A stretch of DNA of 64,000 bases from Bacteroidales bacterium UBA5326 (lineage in GTDB: Bacteria; Bacteroidota; Bacteroidia; Bacteroidales; UBA932). The notes beneath the pieces were generated by a model. That model was given only the letters and a program-made list of their open reading frames with translations, made no database searches and was not told the origin of the DNA. This document shows positions 51,856 to 60,597 of the stretch, piece by piece (the stretch's first letter is position 1; the number at the start of each line of letters is the position of its first letter). The stretch lies in NCBI GenBank assembly GCA_002408205.1, contig DHQY01000014.1, positions 239,617 through 303,616 of the forward strand, given 5' to 3'. A program made the position numbers and the translations under genes.

Positions 51856-54327
51856 ATGAAAAAACTATCATTCCGAAAGAAAATCATGCTTGCAGCGGGA
51901 GGAATTGTAATCCTGTTCTCCGGTTGCAGTCCCTCAGATTCTTCCGATGTAAAGATTACGGAGGTTCCTTTTACCAAAATCCATTTTGATGACATATTTT
52001 GGGCTCCCAGAATAGAGACAAACAGGACCGTTTCAATTCCGTCTGCTTTTTACCAATGTGAAATAAACGGACGTTTTGACAATTTCGCCCTTGCCGGCGG
52101 GTTGATTAAAGGGGAACACAAGGGTGATTTTTCTTTTGACGATACAGATCCTTATAAAGTCATTGAAGGAGCGTCGTACTCTCTTGCCGCCAAATACGAT
52201 CCCAAGCTGGACCATTATCTGGACAGTGTAATCAACATTATTGCCTCCGCCCAGGAACCAGACGGTTACCTTACCACCTGTGTTACAAATAAAGTGGAAA
52301 GACTATCGGGATGGTGGGGCTCCTCACGCTGGGAAAAAATTAACAGCCATGAATTATACAATTGCGGACACATGTACGAATCTGCAGTGGCTCACTACCT
52401 GGCAACAGGAAAAAGAACATTCCTGGATGTAGCTGTCAAGAATGCAAATCTTATTTGCGAAGTGTTTGGCCCCAACGAAGGCCAGAAGCATGTTCCATCG
52501 GGACATCCCATTGTAGAAATGGCGCTTGCCAAACTGTATAAAGTAACAGGAGAAGAAAAATACCTGAACCTGGCTAAGTATTTTGTAGAAGAAACCGGCC
52601 GCGGCACCGACGGACATAAACTCAATGCTTACAGCCAGGACCACATGCCCATTCTTCAGCAGGAGGAGATAGTCGGACACGCCGTTCGCGCAGGATATCT
52701 GTATTCCGGAGTGGCTGATGTTGCTTCACTTACAAACGATCAGGAGTATTTCAATGCTTTGTGCCGTATCTGGGATAACATGGCCGGTAAAAAGCTTTAT
52801 ATCACAGGCGGTATAGGATCCCGCTCACAGGGAGAAGGTTTTGGCCCCAACTACGAACTGCACAATCACAATGCCTACTGCGAGACATGCGCAGCAATTG
52901 CCAACGTATACTGGAACTACCGTATGTTCCTGGCAACCGGCGACTCCAAATACATGGATGTACTGGAACGAGCTTTATACAACGGAGTAATTTCCGGAGT
53001 TTCTCTTAAAGGAGACGAATTCTTCTATGACAACCCGCTTGAATCCATGGGCCAGCATCTGCGTCAGCCCTGGTTCGGATGCGCCTGCTGCCCGGGAAAC
53101 ATAACCCGTTTTATGGCCTCGGTACCCGGTTATATTTATGCCATACAGGGAAAGGACATCTTTGTGAACCTTTATGTTCAGGGAACCGCACAGGTAGAGA
53201 CACCGGCCGGAGAAATCACACTGGAACAGGTAACAAAACATCCATGGGAAGGTAATGTCAAATTGAACGTAAATCCTGCCACAGACGCCAGGTTCGCACT
53301 TAAACTCCGTATCCCGGGCTGGGCTCAGGATGCCCCCGTTCCCACCGATCTGTATTCGTTTGTTAACGGGAAGGGAGAATACACGATTACCGTAAATGGA
53401 AAAAAGGTTACCCCGAAGCCCAAAATGGGTTATGTAACCATAGAAAGGACCTGGTCAAAAGGCGATGTGGTTGAAATTGAATTCCCGATGGAAGTACGTC
53501 AGATCAGGGCCAACGAAGCAGTTGTTGACGACAGAGGGAAGCTGGCTATTCAGCGCGGTCCCATTGTTTATTGCATAGAGGGAAAAGATCAGAATGACAG
53601 CACGGTATTCAACAAATACATACCGGAAAACACCTCTTTCACCACTCATTACGACAGTGAACTTCTTAACGGTGTGGTAGTGCTTACCGGGACTGCGGTC
53701 CAGGTAGAAAAAGACGGAGTGGAAGAAAAAGTACCTTTTTCCGCTATCCCTTACTCGACATGGAATAACCGGGGCGCCGATGAAATGGCCGTCTGGATTC
53801 CACAGGCCGCTGAATACGCCCGTCCCGTACCCGAACCAACTATAGCATCCCGCGCCCGTCCGGCTGCTGTATGGCACAGGCGTCATCAGGACACCCCTGC
53901 CGCCCGGACAGGAGCTCTGGAAGAACTCAGAGGCTGGGCGGACGGCATAAACGACCAATGGGATCCCATGAACTCGGCCGACCGTTCCAAACCATATCTG
54001 TACTGGTGGTTACGCTACGGAAGCGAGGAATCGGTGGGTTATGTGTTCGAAAAGCCCGAGAACGTAGGAAGCGTTGAAGTTTACTGGCTGGATTTTGATC
54101 ACTACGACGGCAATTTCCGTGTGCCTGAAAGCTGGAAACTATACTACGAGAAAGACGACAAATGGTACGAAGTGGAAGCCACAACCGAATACACTGTAAA
54201 CAAAGACTGTTATAACAAGCTTGATTTCAAACCTGTAACTACCCGTGCTTTAAAGCTGACAGCAAAATTACAGAAAGGCGAATCCGGAGGTATCATTGAA
54301 TGGAAAGTCAACGAGCCCAACCTATAA
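51856..54327 (+). CDS. GH127 beta-L-arabinofuranosidase lipoprotein
   Basis: This 823-residue exported glycosidase has a lipoprotein signal (LFSGC). The alpha/alpha-barrel of GH127 (DUF1680) spans roughly residues 35-650. It has the zinc/catalytic site: Glu327 in GEGFG, Glu343-Thr-Cys345 in YCETCAA and Cys411-Cys412 in CACCPGN. These correspond to the Glu and Cys residues of Bifidobacterium HypBA1, which removes beta-L-arabinofuranose from hydroxyproline-linked arabinans. A C-terminal beta-sandwich (about 690-823) resembles an F5/8 or CBM32-like domain. It lies 26 bp upstream of SusC, as the first gene of the utilisation locus. Confidence 0.92.
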   Translation: MKKLSFRKKIMLAAGGIVILFSGCSPSDSSDVKITEVPFTKIHFDDIFWAPRIETNRTVSIPSAFYQCEINGRFDNFALAGGLIKGEHKGDFSFDDTDPYKVIEGASYSLAAKYDPKLDHYLDSVINIIASAQEPDGYLTTCVTNKVERLSGWWGSSRWEKINSHELYNCGHMYESAVAHYLATGKRTFLDVAVKNANLICEVFGPNEGQKHVPSGHPIVEMALAKLYKVTGEEKYLNLAKYFVEETGRGTDGHKLNAYSQDHMPILQQEEIVGHAVRAGYLYSGVADVASLTNDQEYFNALCRIWDNMAGKKLYITGGIGSRSQGEGFGPNYELHNHNAYCETCAAIANVYWNYRMFLATGDSKYMDVLERALYNGVISGVSLKGDEFFYDNPLESMGQHLRQPWFGCACCPGNITRFMASVPGYIYAIQGKDIFVNLYVQGTAQVETPAGEITLEQVTKHPWEGNVKLNVNPATDARFALKLRIPGWAQDAPVPTDLYSFVNGKGEYTITVNGKKVTPKPKMGYVTIERTWSKGDVVEIEFPMEVRQIRANEAVVDDRGKLAIQRGPIVYCIEGKDQNDSTVFNKYIPENTSFTTHYDSELLNGVVVLTGTAVQVEKDGVEEKVPFSAIPYSTWNNRGADEMAVWIPQAAEYARPVPEPTIASRARPAAVWHRRHQDTPAARTGALEELRGWADGINDQWDPMNSADRSKPYLYWWLRYGSEESVGYVFEKPENVGSVEVYWLDFDHYDGNFRVPESWKLYYEKDDKWYEVEATTEYTVNKDCYNKLDFKPVTTRALKLTAKLQKGESGGIIEWKVNEPNL

Positions 54328-54353
54328 ATATTTAATCTTTTAAAAACCAGAAA

Positions 54354-57300
54354 ATGAATGTAAAAACTTTTCTCAATCAGACGACTTTCAGTAAAGGCAT
54401 ACTGAGAGCGGTTGTATCAGTTCTTCTGATTACTTGGATTGGCATTTCATCGGAAGCCTATGCTGCTGATGCCCGGCAATCCTTTAAAGTTTCCGGTCTT
54501 GTTACAGACAAAAACGGAGAACCGATCATTGCTGCCAACGTTTTTGAACCCGGTACGCAAAATGCTGCCACTACAGACGTAGACGGAAAATATGCTATTA
54601 CTGTTTCCGGACCCCAGGCTACGATCTCCATTTCTTACATCGGCTACTCAACACAAACGGTACCCGTATCGGGCAGAGGTTATATCGAAACGGTCCTGCT
54701 GGAAGACCAGCAGTACCTCGATGAATTGGTTGTCATCGGTTACGGTTCGCAGAAAAAGAGCGATGTAACCAGTTCCGTCGCCAGTGTAAAATCAGAATCA
54801 TTCAACAAAGGCGCCATTCTGGATGCAGGTCAGTTAGTACAGGGAAAGGTTGCAGGTCTCCAGATCTCGTTACCCAACGGGGACCCGACGGCAAGTACTG
54901 CTGTTATGCTGCGTGGTACTTCATCACTTAAAGGGTCCACCACTCCCCTTATCCTTGTGGACGGAGTGCCGGGATCATTCGCCACAGTGGCTGCGGAAGA
55001 TATTGAAAGCATAGATGTACTGAAAGACGGTTCGGCAACCGCTATTTACGGTACCCGGGGTACAAACGGCGTGATCATCATTACCACAAAGAGCAGCCGC
55101 CGCGACATGCCCACGACCATCGAATACAACGGATATGTTTCTATATCACACCAGCTTAAAAAAGCCGATTTCATGAGCGCAGAAGATCTTCGTTCCCGCT
55201 GGGCTGAAGGATGGTCATTTTCCGGGGCAAACGATCAGGATTACGGAGCCAGCATTAACTGGGTTGACGAAGTAAGCAGGACAGGTATTGCCAACGTACA
55301 TAACGTCACACTGAGAGGCGGTTCAAATCAGACCAGCGTATTGGCAAACATTGCCTACGAAGATCGCGAAGGTACTTTCAAGGCATCCGGTGCCACTAAC
55401 CTGCGCGGCCGTATGGAGATCTCCCACAGGATGTTTAACAACAAGCTTATCACCAATATATCCATGATTGCCAACGAGCGGACTACCACCCCCTCGTTCA
55501 ATACGAACGTTTACCGCTACGCTTGCATTCAGAACCCGACCCAGCCCATATACAACGAGGACGGCACCTATGTAGAACGTCCTGTATACTTTTACGACAA
55601 CCCCGTTTCCCTGATCAATGAAACCATTGGTGAAGGCCGTGCACGCAACCTGCGTTTTACGGGAAGTGTGGAATTCCGTCCTGTTGAAAGCTTTGCCGTA
55701 AAAGCCATGTATACACGTAAAGGCCAAAGCTACCTGAGCGGCTATTACAATACCAAAAAGCACCCCAACACTACTGAATCGGGATACAACGGTTATGCTT
55801 CGCGTTATACGTCAGATTACATCAACAACCTGGCCGAGATCACGGCAGAGTGGAATGAAAATTTCGGAAAGCATTATGTAACGGCGATTGTGGGATACAA
55901 CTACGAAGACAACACGTCTGAAAACTACGGAGTATCCAACAGGAATTTTCCTACAGACGCCTATACCTACAACAACCTGGAAACCGGGATGGGTTTGACA
56001 GACGGAACCGCCACCATGTATTCATACAAGGAATCCGACAAACTCATTGGTATTTTCGCCCGGGCAACTTACAACTACGATGACCGTTACCTGTTAATGG
56101 TTTCTGTACGTCGTGAAGGTTCTTCCAAGTTCGGGGCCAATCATAAATGGGGAACTTTCCCGGGTGTTTCTCTCGGATGGAGGCTCAACAACGAATCATT
56201 CATGAAAGACATCACCTGGCTGGATAACTTAAAAGTACGTGCAGGTTACGGTGTTACCGGTATTAACGTTGGCGACCCGTATCTTTCACTTTCCTCTCTC
56301 TCCTACTCAGGTTATTTCCTTTATAACAACGAGTGGATCAGCACCCTTACCCCGGTGCGTAACCCCAACGCCGAATTGCGCTGGGAAAAGAAACTGGAGT
56401 ACAATTTTGGTCTTGACTTTGATATGTTCGGCGGACGTTTGGGCGGTGCCATTGACGTTTACCGCAGAGACACCAAAGACGGTCTTTGGGATTACTCGGT
56501 ACCCGTTCCTCCCTATCTCTACGGATCCATTACAGCTAACGTGGCACAAATCCGGAATACCGGTGTGGAAGTAGCTATCAACGCTGTTCCCGTGAGAAAT
56601 AAAAACATGGAATGGAGTTCCAATCTTTCCTATTCGACCAATAAGAACGAACTGGTGTCTATCTCGAACGACCAATTCTCCATGTCAACCGACTGGTTTA
56701 CCACAGGACATACGGGAGAACCTATTCAGACAACTACCCACAGGGTAAAAGTCGGCGACCCCGTGGGCAATTTTTACGGACTTAAATCCGTAGGTCTTTC
56801 TACAGAAGGCAAATGGGTTGTGGAACGTCTTCAGAAAGATGCTGAAGGAAATGTTACGGGAGTTTATTACGACCTGGCAGCAGATGCCGGAGATGAAGAC
56901 TGGCAGGTTCTGGGCAATGGTGTTCCTAAACATTACCTGAACTGGAACAACTATTTCAGATATAAAAACCTGGATTTTTCCGTAACCATGAGAGGTGCAT
57001 TCGGATTCCAGATCCTGAACTACCAGGAAATGTACTATGCTAACCCGACCATTCAGTACAACGTGCTGAACAGCGCTTTTGACAAACATCCCGTAGTGGA
57101 TCTGACCACCGGACAACCTACCGGTCAGGAAGTGGTTATTAACGATTCCCAGCGCTATGTCAGCCAGTATATAGAAGACGGCGACTATTGGAAGATAGAC
57201 AACCTGACCCTCGGATATTCTTTCAACACAGCTAAAAAGATCAAATTCATCCGCAACATCCGTGTATACGGCTCCTGTGCGAACCTGTTTACATTCACTA

Positions 57301-57416
57301 AGTATACCGGTCTCGATCCTGAGGTCAGAATGACCGGTCTGGATGCCGGTACGGACAGCAGGGACAAGTATCCTACCATACGTTCCTATACTTTCGGGCT
57401 TAATATTACATTCTAA
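54354..57416 (+). CDS. SusC/RagA-family TonB-dependent outer membrane transporter
   Basis: This 1020-residue outer membrane protein imports oligosaccharides captured by SusD. The signal peptide ends near SSEAYA. A CarboxypepD_reg-like domain (VSGLVTDKNGEPIIAANVFEPG...TTDVDGKYAI) is followed by the TonB box region and plug (ELVVIGYGSQKKSDVTSSV, LILVDGVPG, SIDVLKDGSATAIYGTRGTNGVIIITT). A barrel ends in SYTFGLNITF. This is the standard SusC layout and length. It is 12 bp upstream of SusD and downstream of GH127, implying an operon. The substrate is inferred to be an arabinose-containing glycan from GH127. Confidence 0.97.
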   Translation: MNVKTFLNQTTFSKGILRAVVSVLLITWIGISSEAYAADARQSFKVSGLVTDKNGEPIIAANVFEPGTQNAATTDVDGKYAITVSGPQATISISYIGYSTQTVPVSGRGYIETVLLEDQQYLDELVVIGYGSQKKSDVTSSVASVKSESFNKGAILDAGQLVQGKVAGLQISLPNGDPTASTAVMLRGTSSLKGSTTPLILVDGVPGSFATVAAEDIESIDVLKDGSATAIYGTRGTNGVIIITTKSSRRDMPTTIEYNGYVSISHQLKKADFMSAEDLRSRWAEGWSFSGANDQDYGASINWVDEVSRTGIANVHNVTLRGGSNQTSVLANIAYEDREGTFKASGATNLRGRMEISHRMFNNKLITNISMIANERTTTPSFNTNVYRYACIQNPTQPIYNEDGTYVERPVYFYDNPVSLINETIGEGRARNLRFTGSVEFRPVESFAVKAMYTRKGQSYLSGYYNTKKHPNTTESGYNGYASRYTSDYINNLAEITAEWNENFGKHYVTAIVGYNYEDNTSENYGVSNRNFPTDAYTYNNLETGMGLTDGTATMYSYKESDKLIGIFARATYNYDDRYLLMVSVRREGSSKFGANHKWGTFPGVSLGWRLNNESFMKDITWLDNLKVRAGYGVTGINVGDPYLSLSSLSYSGYFLYNNEWISTLTPVRNPNAELRWEKKLEYNFGLDFDMFGGRLGGAIDVYRRDTKDGLWDYSVPVPPYLYGSITANVAQIRNTGVEVAINAVPVRNKNMEWSSNLSYSTNKNELVSISNDQFSMSTDWFTTGHTGEPIQTTTHRVKVGDPVGNFYGLKSVGLSTEGKWVVERLQKDAEGNVTGVYYDLAADAGDEDWQVLGNGVPKHYLNWNNYFRYKNLDFSVTMRGAFGFQILNYQEMYYANPTIQYNVLNSAFDKHPVVDLTTGQPTGQEVVINDSQRYVSQYIEDGDYWKIDNLTLGYSFNTAKKIKFIRNIRVYGSCANLFTFTKYTGLDPEVRMTGLDAGTDSRDKYPTIRSYTFGLNITF

Positions 57417-57428
57417 CCAACAAGCGTA

Positions 57429-59036
57429 ATGAATATGAAAAAAATTAAAATAGGAATCCTCGCCATAATCCTGGCCGGATCCACACTTACTATCCAAAGC
57501 TGCTTTAATCTGGATGAGGAAGTGTTCTCCGAAGTTACGGAAGCATCTTTCATTCCTACCGACAAAGACGTAGCTGCACTTATGGCCAGCGCTTATTCTC
57601 CGCTGACTTTCATCCTCAACTGGCAGGGTTATTTTGACGTACAGGAAGAACCCGGAGATAACATCATTACACCTACCCGCCCCAACGGTTGGGACGACGG
57701 CGGTACCTACCGCAGAATGCATCAGCATCAGTGGACAGACCAGCAATGGCAACCCTGGAACGTTTACCTTACCGCATACGAAGGAATCAACAACGCCAAC
57801 CGGGTGCTTGATCAGGTTAAAGATGGCTCTCTGCCCGTAGGGGACCTGTACGATGCCACCGTAGCCGAACTGCGTGCCATACGTGCTTTCTGGTATGCCA
57901 TGCTGCTCGACACCCACGGCAACGTTCCCATCGTGACCGCTTTCACAGACGAAATTCCCACCCAGGCAACCCGTCAGGAAGTATACGATTTCGTAACTTC
58001 AGAACTGGAAGAAGTGCTTAACGAACTGAGTGACCTGACCGATGCCACCACCTACGGCCGCATGAACAAATGGGCTGCGTATATGACTCTGGCACGCGTT
58101 TACCTGAACGCCAAGGTGTACACCGGGACCGCTCAATGGGAGAAAGCCCTCAATTGCTGCAACGCCATTATCAACTCGGGTAAGTTCTCACTTTCTGCCG
58201 ATTTTTCCGACAACTTTAAAATGGCATTGGATTACACGAACAAAGAAGTGATCTTTGCCGTTCCTTATGACAACATTCTGGCTGGCAGCGCTCAGCACAT
58301 GAAATGGTACCCCCCGGTATCCCGGTTTGTTTTCCAATCAAAATTCCAATGCTGGGGCGGGTCCTGTGCAAACCCCCAATTCATCAACTCTTATCAGCCC
58401 GGTGACAAGCGTCTGGAAAAAACATGGCTTATGGGACCCCAGTACGACCCTTCAGGGAAGCTCATCTGGACCTGCAGAAATTACCTGCCTTCACTTACCT
58501 GTTACAAAGACGGCGTGAATTATACCAGCATTGATTACGGGTACCGTGTCTACAAGTGGGAATTCGATAACACTACTTCCTATTATTGGGGCAACGACTT
58601 TGCTTTCTTCCGCTATGCAGAGACCCTGCTTACCAAGGCAGAATGTCTGCTCCGCTTAAACCGCAACGGTGATGAAGCAGCAGCACTCGTTTCCCAGGTT
58701 CGCGCCCGCGTATTTGACAATCCGGCTGAAGCCGCCGTTACCGAGGCCGATCTGAGGGCCGACTCCAAAATAAAATACGGCACACTGGACTGGGATAACA
58801 ATATCGCCAACCCCGGAGACCAAACCCCGGTGGAATTCGGCGGTCTCTACGATGAACTGGGCTGGGAATTTGCCTGCGAAGCACAACGCCGCACCCAGAT
58901 GATCCGCTTTGGGACTTTCAGCAGTAAGAACTGGTTTAACCATACGGCCGTAACCGATGGCCATACCAAGATATTCCCCATTCCCCTGGAAGTAATCCAG
59001 GCGAACCCCAATCTTAAACAGAATCCCGGTTATTAG
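57429..59036 (+). CDS. SusD/RagB-family outer membrane glycan-binding lipoprotein
   Basis: This 535-residue surface lipoprotein (lipobox IQSC, Cys near residue 26) binds glycan and lids the SusC barrel. N-terminal helical SusD regions (AYEGINNANRVLDQ, ELRAIRAFWYAMLLDTHGNVPIVT) and the C-terminal RagB/SusD region (ETLLTKAECLLRLNR, ELGWEFACEAQRRTQMIRFGTF, FPIPLEVIQANPNLKQNPGY) are all present. The length is normal. Met3 (57435) is an alternative start. A terminator hairpin begins 31 bp after its stop. Confidence 0.96.
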   Translation: MNMKKIKIGILAIILAGSTLTIQSCFNLDEEVFSEVTEASFIPTDKDVAALMASAYSPLTFILNWQGYFDVQEEPGDNIITPTRPNGWDDGGTYRRMHQHQWTDQQWQPWNVYLTAYEGINNANRVLDQVKDGSLPVGDLYDATVAELRAIRAFWYAMLLDTHGNVPIVTAFTDEIPTQATRQEVYDFVTSELEEVLNELSDLTDATTYGRMNKWAAYMTLARVYLNAKVYTGTAQWEKALNCCNAIINSGKFSLSADFSDNFKMALDYTNKEVIFAVPYDNILAGSAQHMKWYPPVSRFVFQSKFQCWGGSCANPQFINSYQPGDKRLEKTWLMGPQYDPSGKLIWTCRNYLPSLTCYKDGVNYTSIDYGYRVYKWEFDNTTSYYWGNDFAFFRYAETLLTKAECLLRLNRNGDEAAALVSQVRARVFDNPAEAAVTEADLRADSKIKYGTLDWDNNIANPGDQTPVEFGGLYDELGWEFACEAQRRTQMIRFGTFSSKNWFNHTAVTDGHTKIFPIPLEVIQANPNLKQNPGY

Positions 59037-59066
59037 TTCAGTTAGGTACGGATAATAATTAGGTGG

Positions 59067-59095
59067 AATTGCCCCATTTTTATGGGGCAATTTTT
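59067..59095 (+). terminator. Intrinsic terminator/attenuator after susD
   Basis: AATTGCCCCAT at 59067-59077 pairs perfectly with ATGGGGCAATT at 59082-59092 around a TTTT loop, followed by a T run to 59095. It sits between susD and the metallopeptidase gene, whose ATG is 20 nt farther on. It probably lowers rather than abolishes downstream expression. Confidence 0.75.
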
Positions 59096-59115
59096 ACAAT
59101 AACACATACAATGCT

Positions 59116-59943
59116 ATGAATAAAAACACATTTTTCCTTTTACTTCTTACCGCGGCCTGCGCGTTTTCTTTTGTGAATAATGCCGTGGCCCAAACCATAA
59201 CGACACCGCCTGCTGAGTTGAACCTGCATCCGTTCTACAAGAAATACGTTAATGTGAACGGCATTCACCTCATTTCCTCTCACCGGGTTCCCGATTCGGC
59301 TCTTGTTGCCGCCTGCAAAACGCTCGATGCCCTTACCGGGTTCCTGCCCAAAGAGGTGCTCAAAGCAATGACCGATCTCAACACACGCGTAGGTGTTATG
59401 GCCCGTTACGAAGGCACTACAGATATCCCCGAACATGCTTTTCTGGTAAACGATACCACCTTAAACTGGGACGTCCGTGCAAGGGGCCTCGGCGGGGATC
59501 GCGAACTGCCCATGTCTACCTGTGCCGAAGAAAATATTCTGGCTTACCAGATAGATAAGTACCATGCAGAAGATATAATGATACATGAATTTGCACATTC
59601 CATTCATCTGATAGCCCTTATTTATGTATATCCCGATTTTAACGAACGTCTTCAGAAATCTTTAAATGCGGCTATAAAAGAAGGCAAATGGAAAAACACC
59701 TATGCGGCTACAAACATTGCTGAATATTGGGCCGAAGGCGTTCAGAACTGGTTCAATGTGAATGCAGAAGTTCCCTTCCCAGACGGCAAGCATAACCAGA
59801 TAAACACTCGTGAGGAACTGCGCACCTATGACAAGAGATTATATGACATTCTAAGCGAATTTTTTCCGGAAACGGAAGAAAGTATTTCCCGTCATAAATA
59901 CGTGAACAATTATACAGTAGTTTTGCCGGTTTCTATTTTATAG
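59116..59943 (+). CDS. Secreted HExxH metallopeptidase-like protein, unknown substrate
   Basis: This 275-residue exported protein has a signal peptide (cut near VNNAVA-QT). The zinc site HEFAH is at residues 157-161 in DIMIHEFAHSIH, and Glu203 or Glu207 in NIAEYWAEGVQNWFN is a plausible third ligand (gluzincin pattern). I do not recognise a characterised family. It follows the GH127-SusC-SusD genes beyond a terminator, with no separate -7 box seen, so it is probably expressed by read-through. An action on arabinosylated cell-wall proteins is a speculative reading of the context. Its 3' end overlaps the opposing gene by 34 bp. Confidence 0.75.
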   Translation: MNKNTFFLLLLTAACAFSFVNNAVAQTITTPPAELNLHPFYKKYVNVNGIHLISSHRVPDSALVAACKTLDALTGFLPKEVLKAMTDLNTRVGVMARYEGTTDIPEHAFLVNDTTLNWDVRARGLGGDRELPMSTCAEENILAYQIDKYHAEDIMIHEFAHSIHLIALIYVYPDFNERLQKSLNAAIKEGKWKNTYAATNIAEYWAEGVQNWFNVNAEVPFPDGKHNQINTREELRTYDKRLYDILSEFFPETEESISRHKYVNNYTVVLPVSIL

Positions 59944-60455
59944 ACACAATGTGAGTCACCCCGCTGTATGGACGAAACCACCGAGGCCCGGACCGGACAT
60001 TTGAATACCGCCGAAAACATTAACTCGGCAAAGCCTTCCGAGCAATAACACAATACCGGAAAAAGCCTTTCAGCATCCTTTAGCAGAGGACATACGCAGG
60101 AAGGCTTATTTTCGTCTGCCAGAATTATTTCTTTTTCCCGGTCGAAAGAGATTTTCCAGCCCCATTCCTGCTCCAGAAATGAACAAAAACCATCGGGATC
60201 TCCTGCATAGGGTGCAAGAACCCTGTCCATATTCAATCGTTTGTAATCGGCTTTTGCCGCCTCTTTGAGCAAACGATGAACCGTTGATGGGTCTGTCTCT
60301 TTTTCCATTCCGTTTAATAGCTGCCATATCCATTCCCGGTGCATACTATTTTCCGGGGCAACTGTATCCTGTGCACCGAGTACCTGCCCAAAACCGCAGA
60401 GGCATAAACCTCCCAGACAGGCTTTCTTTATAAAACCTCTTCTTTGAAGGGCCAT
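59910..60455 (-). CDS. Small cysteine-rich protein with Tat-like signal, unknown function
   Basis: This 181-residue protein starts MALQRRGFIKKACLGGLCLCGFG, close to the twin-arginine export motif. The C-terminal half has PSCVCPLL, PVLCYCSEGFAELMFSAVF and SIQRGDSHCVYKI. This Cys pattern resembles a small regulator-like/4-vinyl-reductase-like fold that often binds a ligand or metal, but I cannot name the family with confidence. ATG 60455 is chosen over TTG 60464. A -7 box lies 22 nt upstream. It overlaps the metallopeptidase gene by 34 bp. Confidence 0.65.
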   Translation of the reverse strand: MALQRRGFIKKACLGGLCLCGFGQVLGAQDTVAPENSMHREWIWQLLNGMEKETDPSTVHRLLKEAAKADYKRLNMDRVLAPYAGDPDGFCSFLEQEWGWKISFDREKEIILADENKPSCVCPLLKDAERLFPVLCYCSEGFAELMFSAVFKCPVRASVVSSIQRGDSHCVYKIETGKTTV

Positions 60456-60477
60456 TATCTTCAAGTTTATTATAATG

Positions 60478-60485
60478 CAAATATA
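60478..60485 (-). promoter_or_regulatory. -7 promoter box for the Tat-like protein gene
   Basis: The minus strand reads TATATTTG (TAnnTTTG), 22 nt before the ATG at 60455. Confidence 0.5.
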
Positions 60486-60500
60486 AGATTTATTGATGGA

Positions 60501-60547
60501 AAAGACGTGTAAATAGGTAATTTTATGCCTTTTGTGGGTACGTCTTT
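60501..60547. repeat. 8-bp inverted repeat upstream of the usher-like gene
   Basis: AAAGACGT at 60501-60508 and ACGTCTTT at 60540-60547 are perfect inverted copies separated by 31 bp. They lie upstream of the usher-like gene's -7 box and could be regulator half-sites; this is a weak inference. Confidence 0.3.
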
Positions 60548-60566
60548 CTATTGGGTTGATTTTTGT

Positions 60567-60574
60567 TACTTTTG
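60567..60574 (+). promoter_or_regulatory. -7 promoter box for the usher-like gene
   Basis: TACTTTTG matches TAnnTTTG, 23 nt before the ATG at 60598. It rules out the longer frame from 60532. Confidence 0.55.
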
Positions 60575-60597
60575 CAGGATTATTACTTCATACCTTA

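Noticed and set aside
53455..53958. 167-residue minus-strand frame inside GH127
   Set aside because: Antisense shadow, no start context or domain.
56685..57917. 410-residue antisense frame across susC/susD
   Set aside because: It is fully antisense to two unmistakable genes and crosses their junction; no domain signature was seen.
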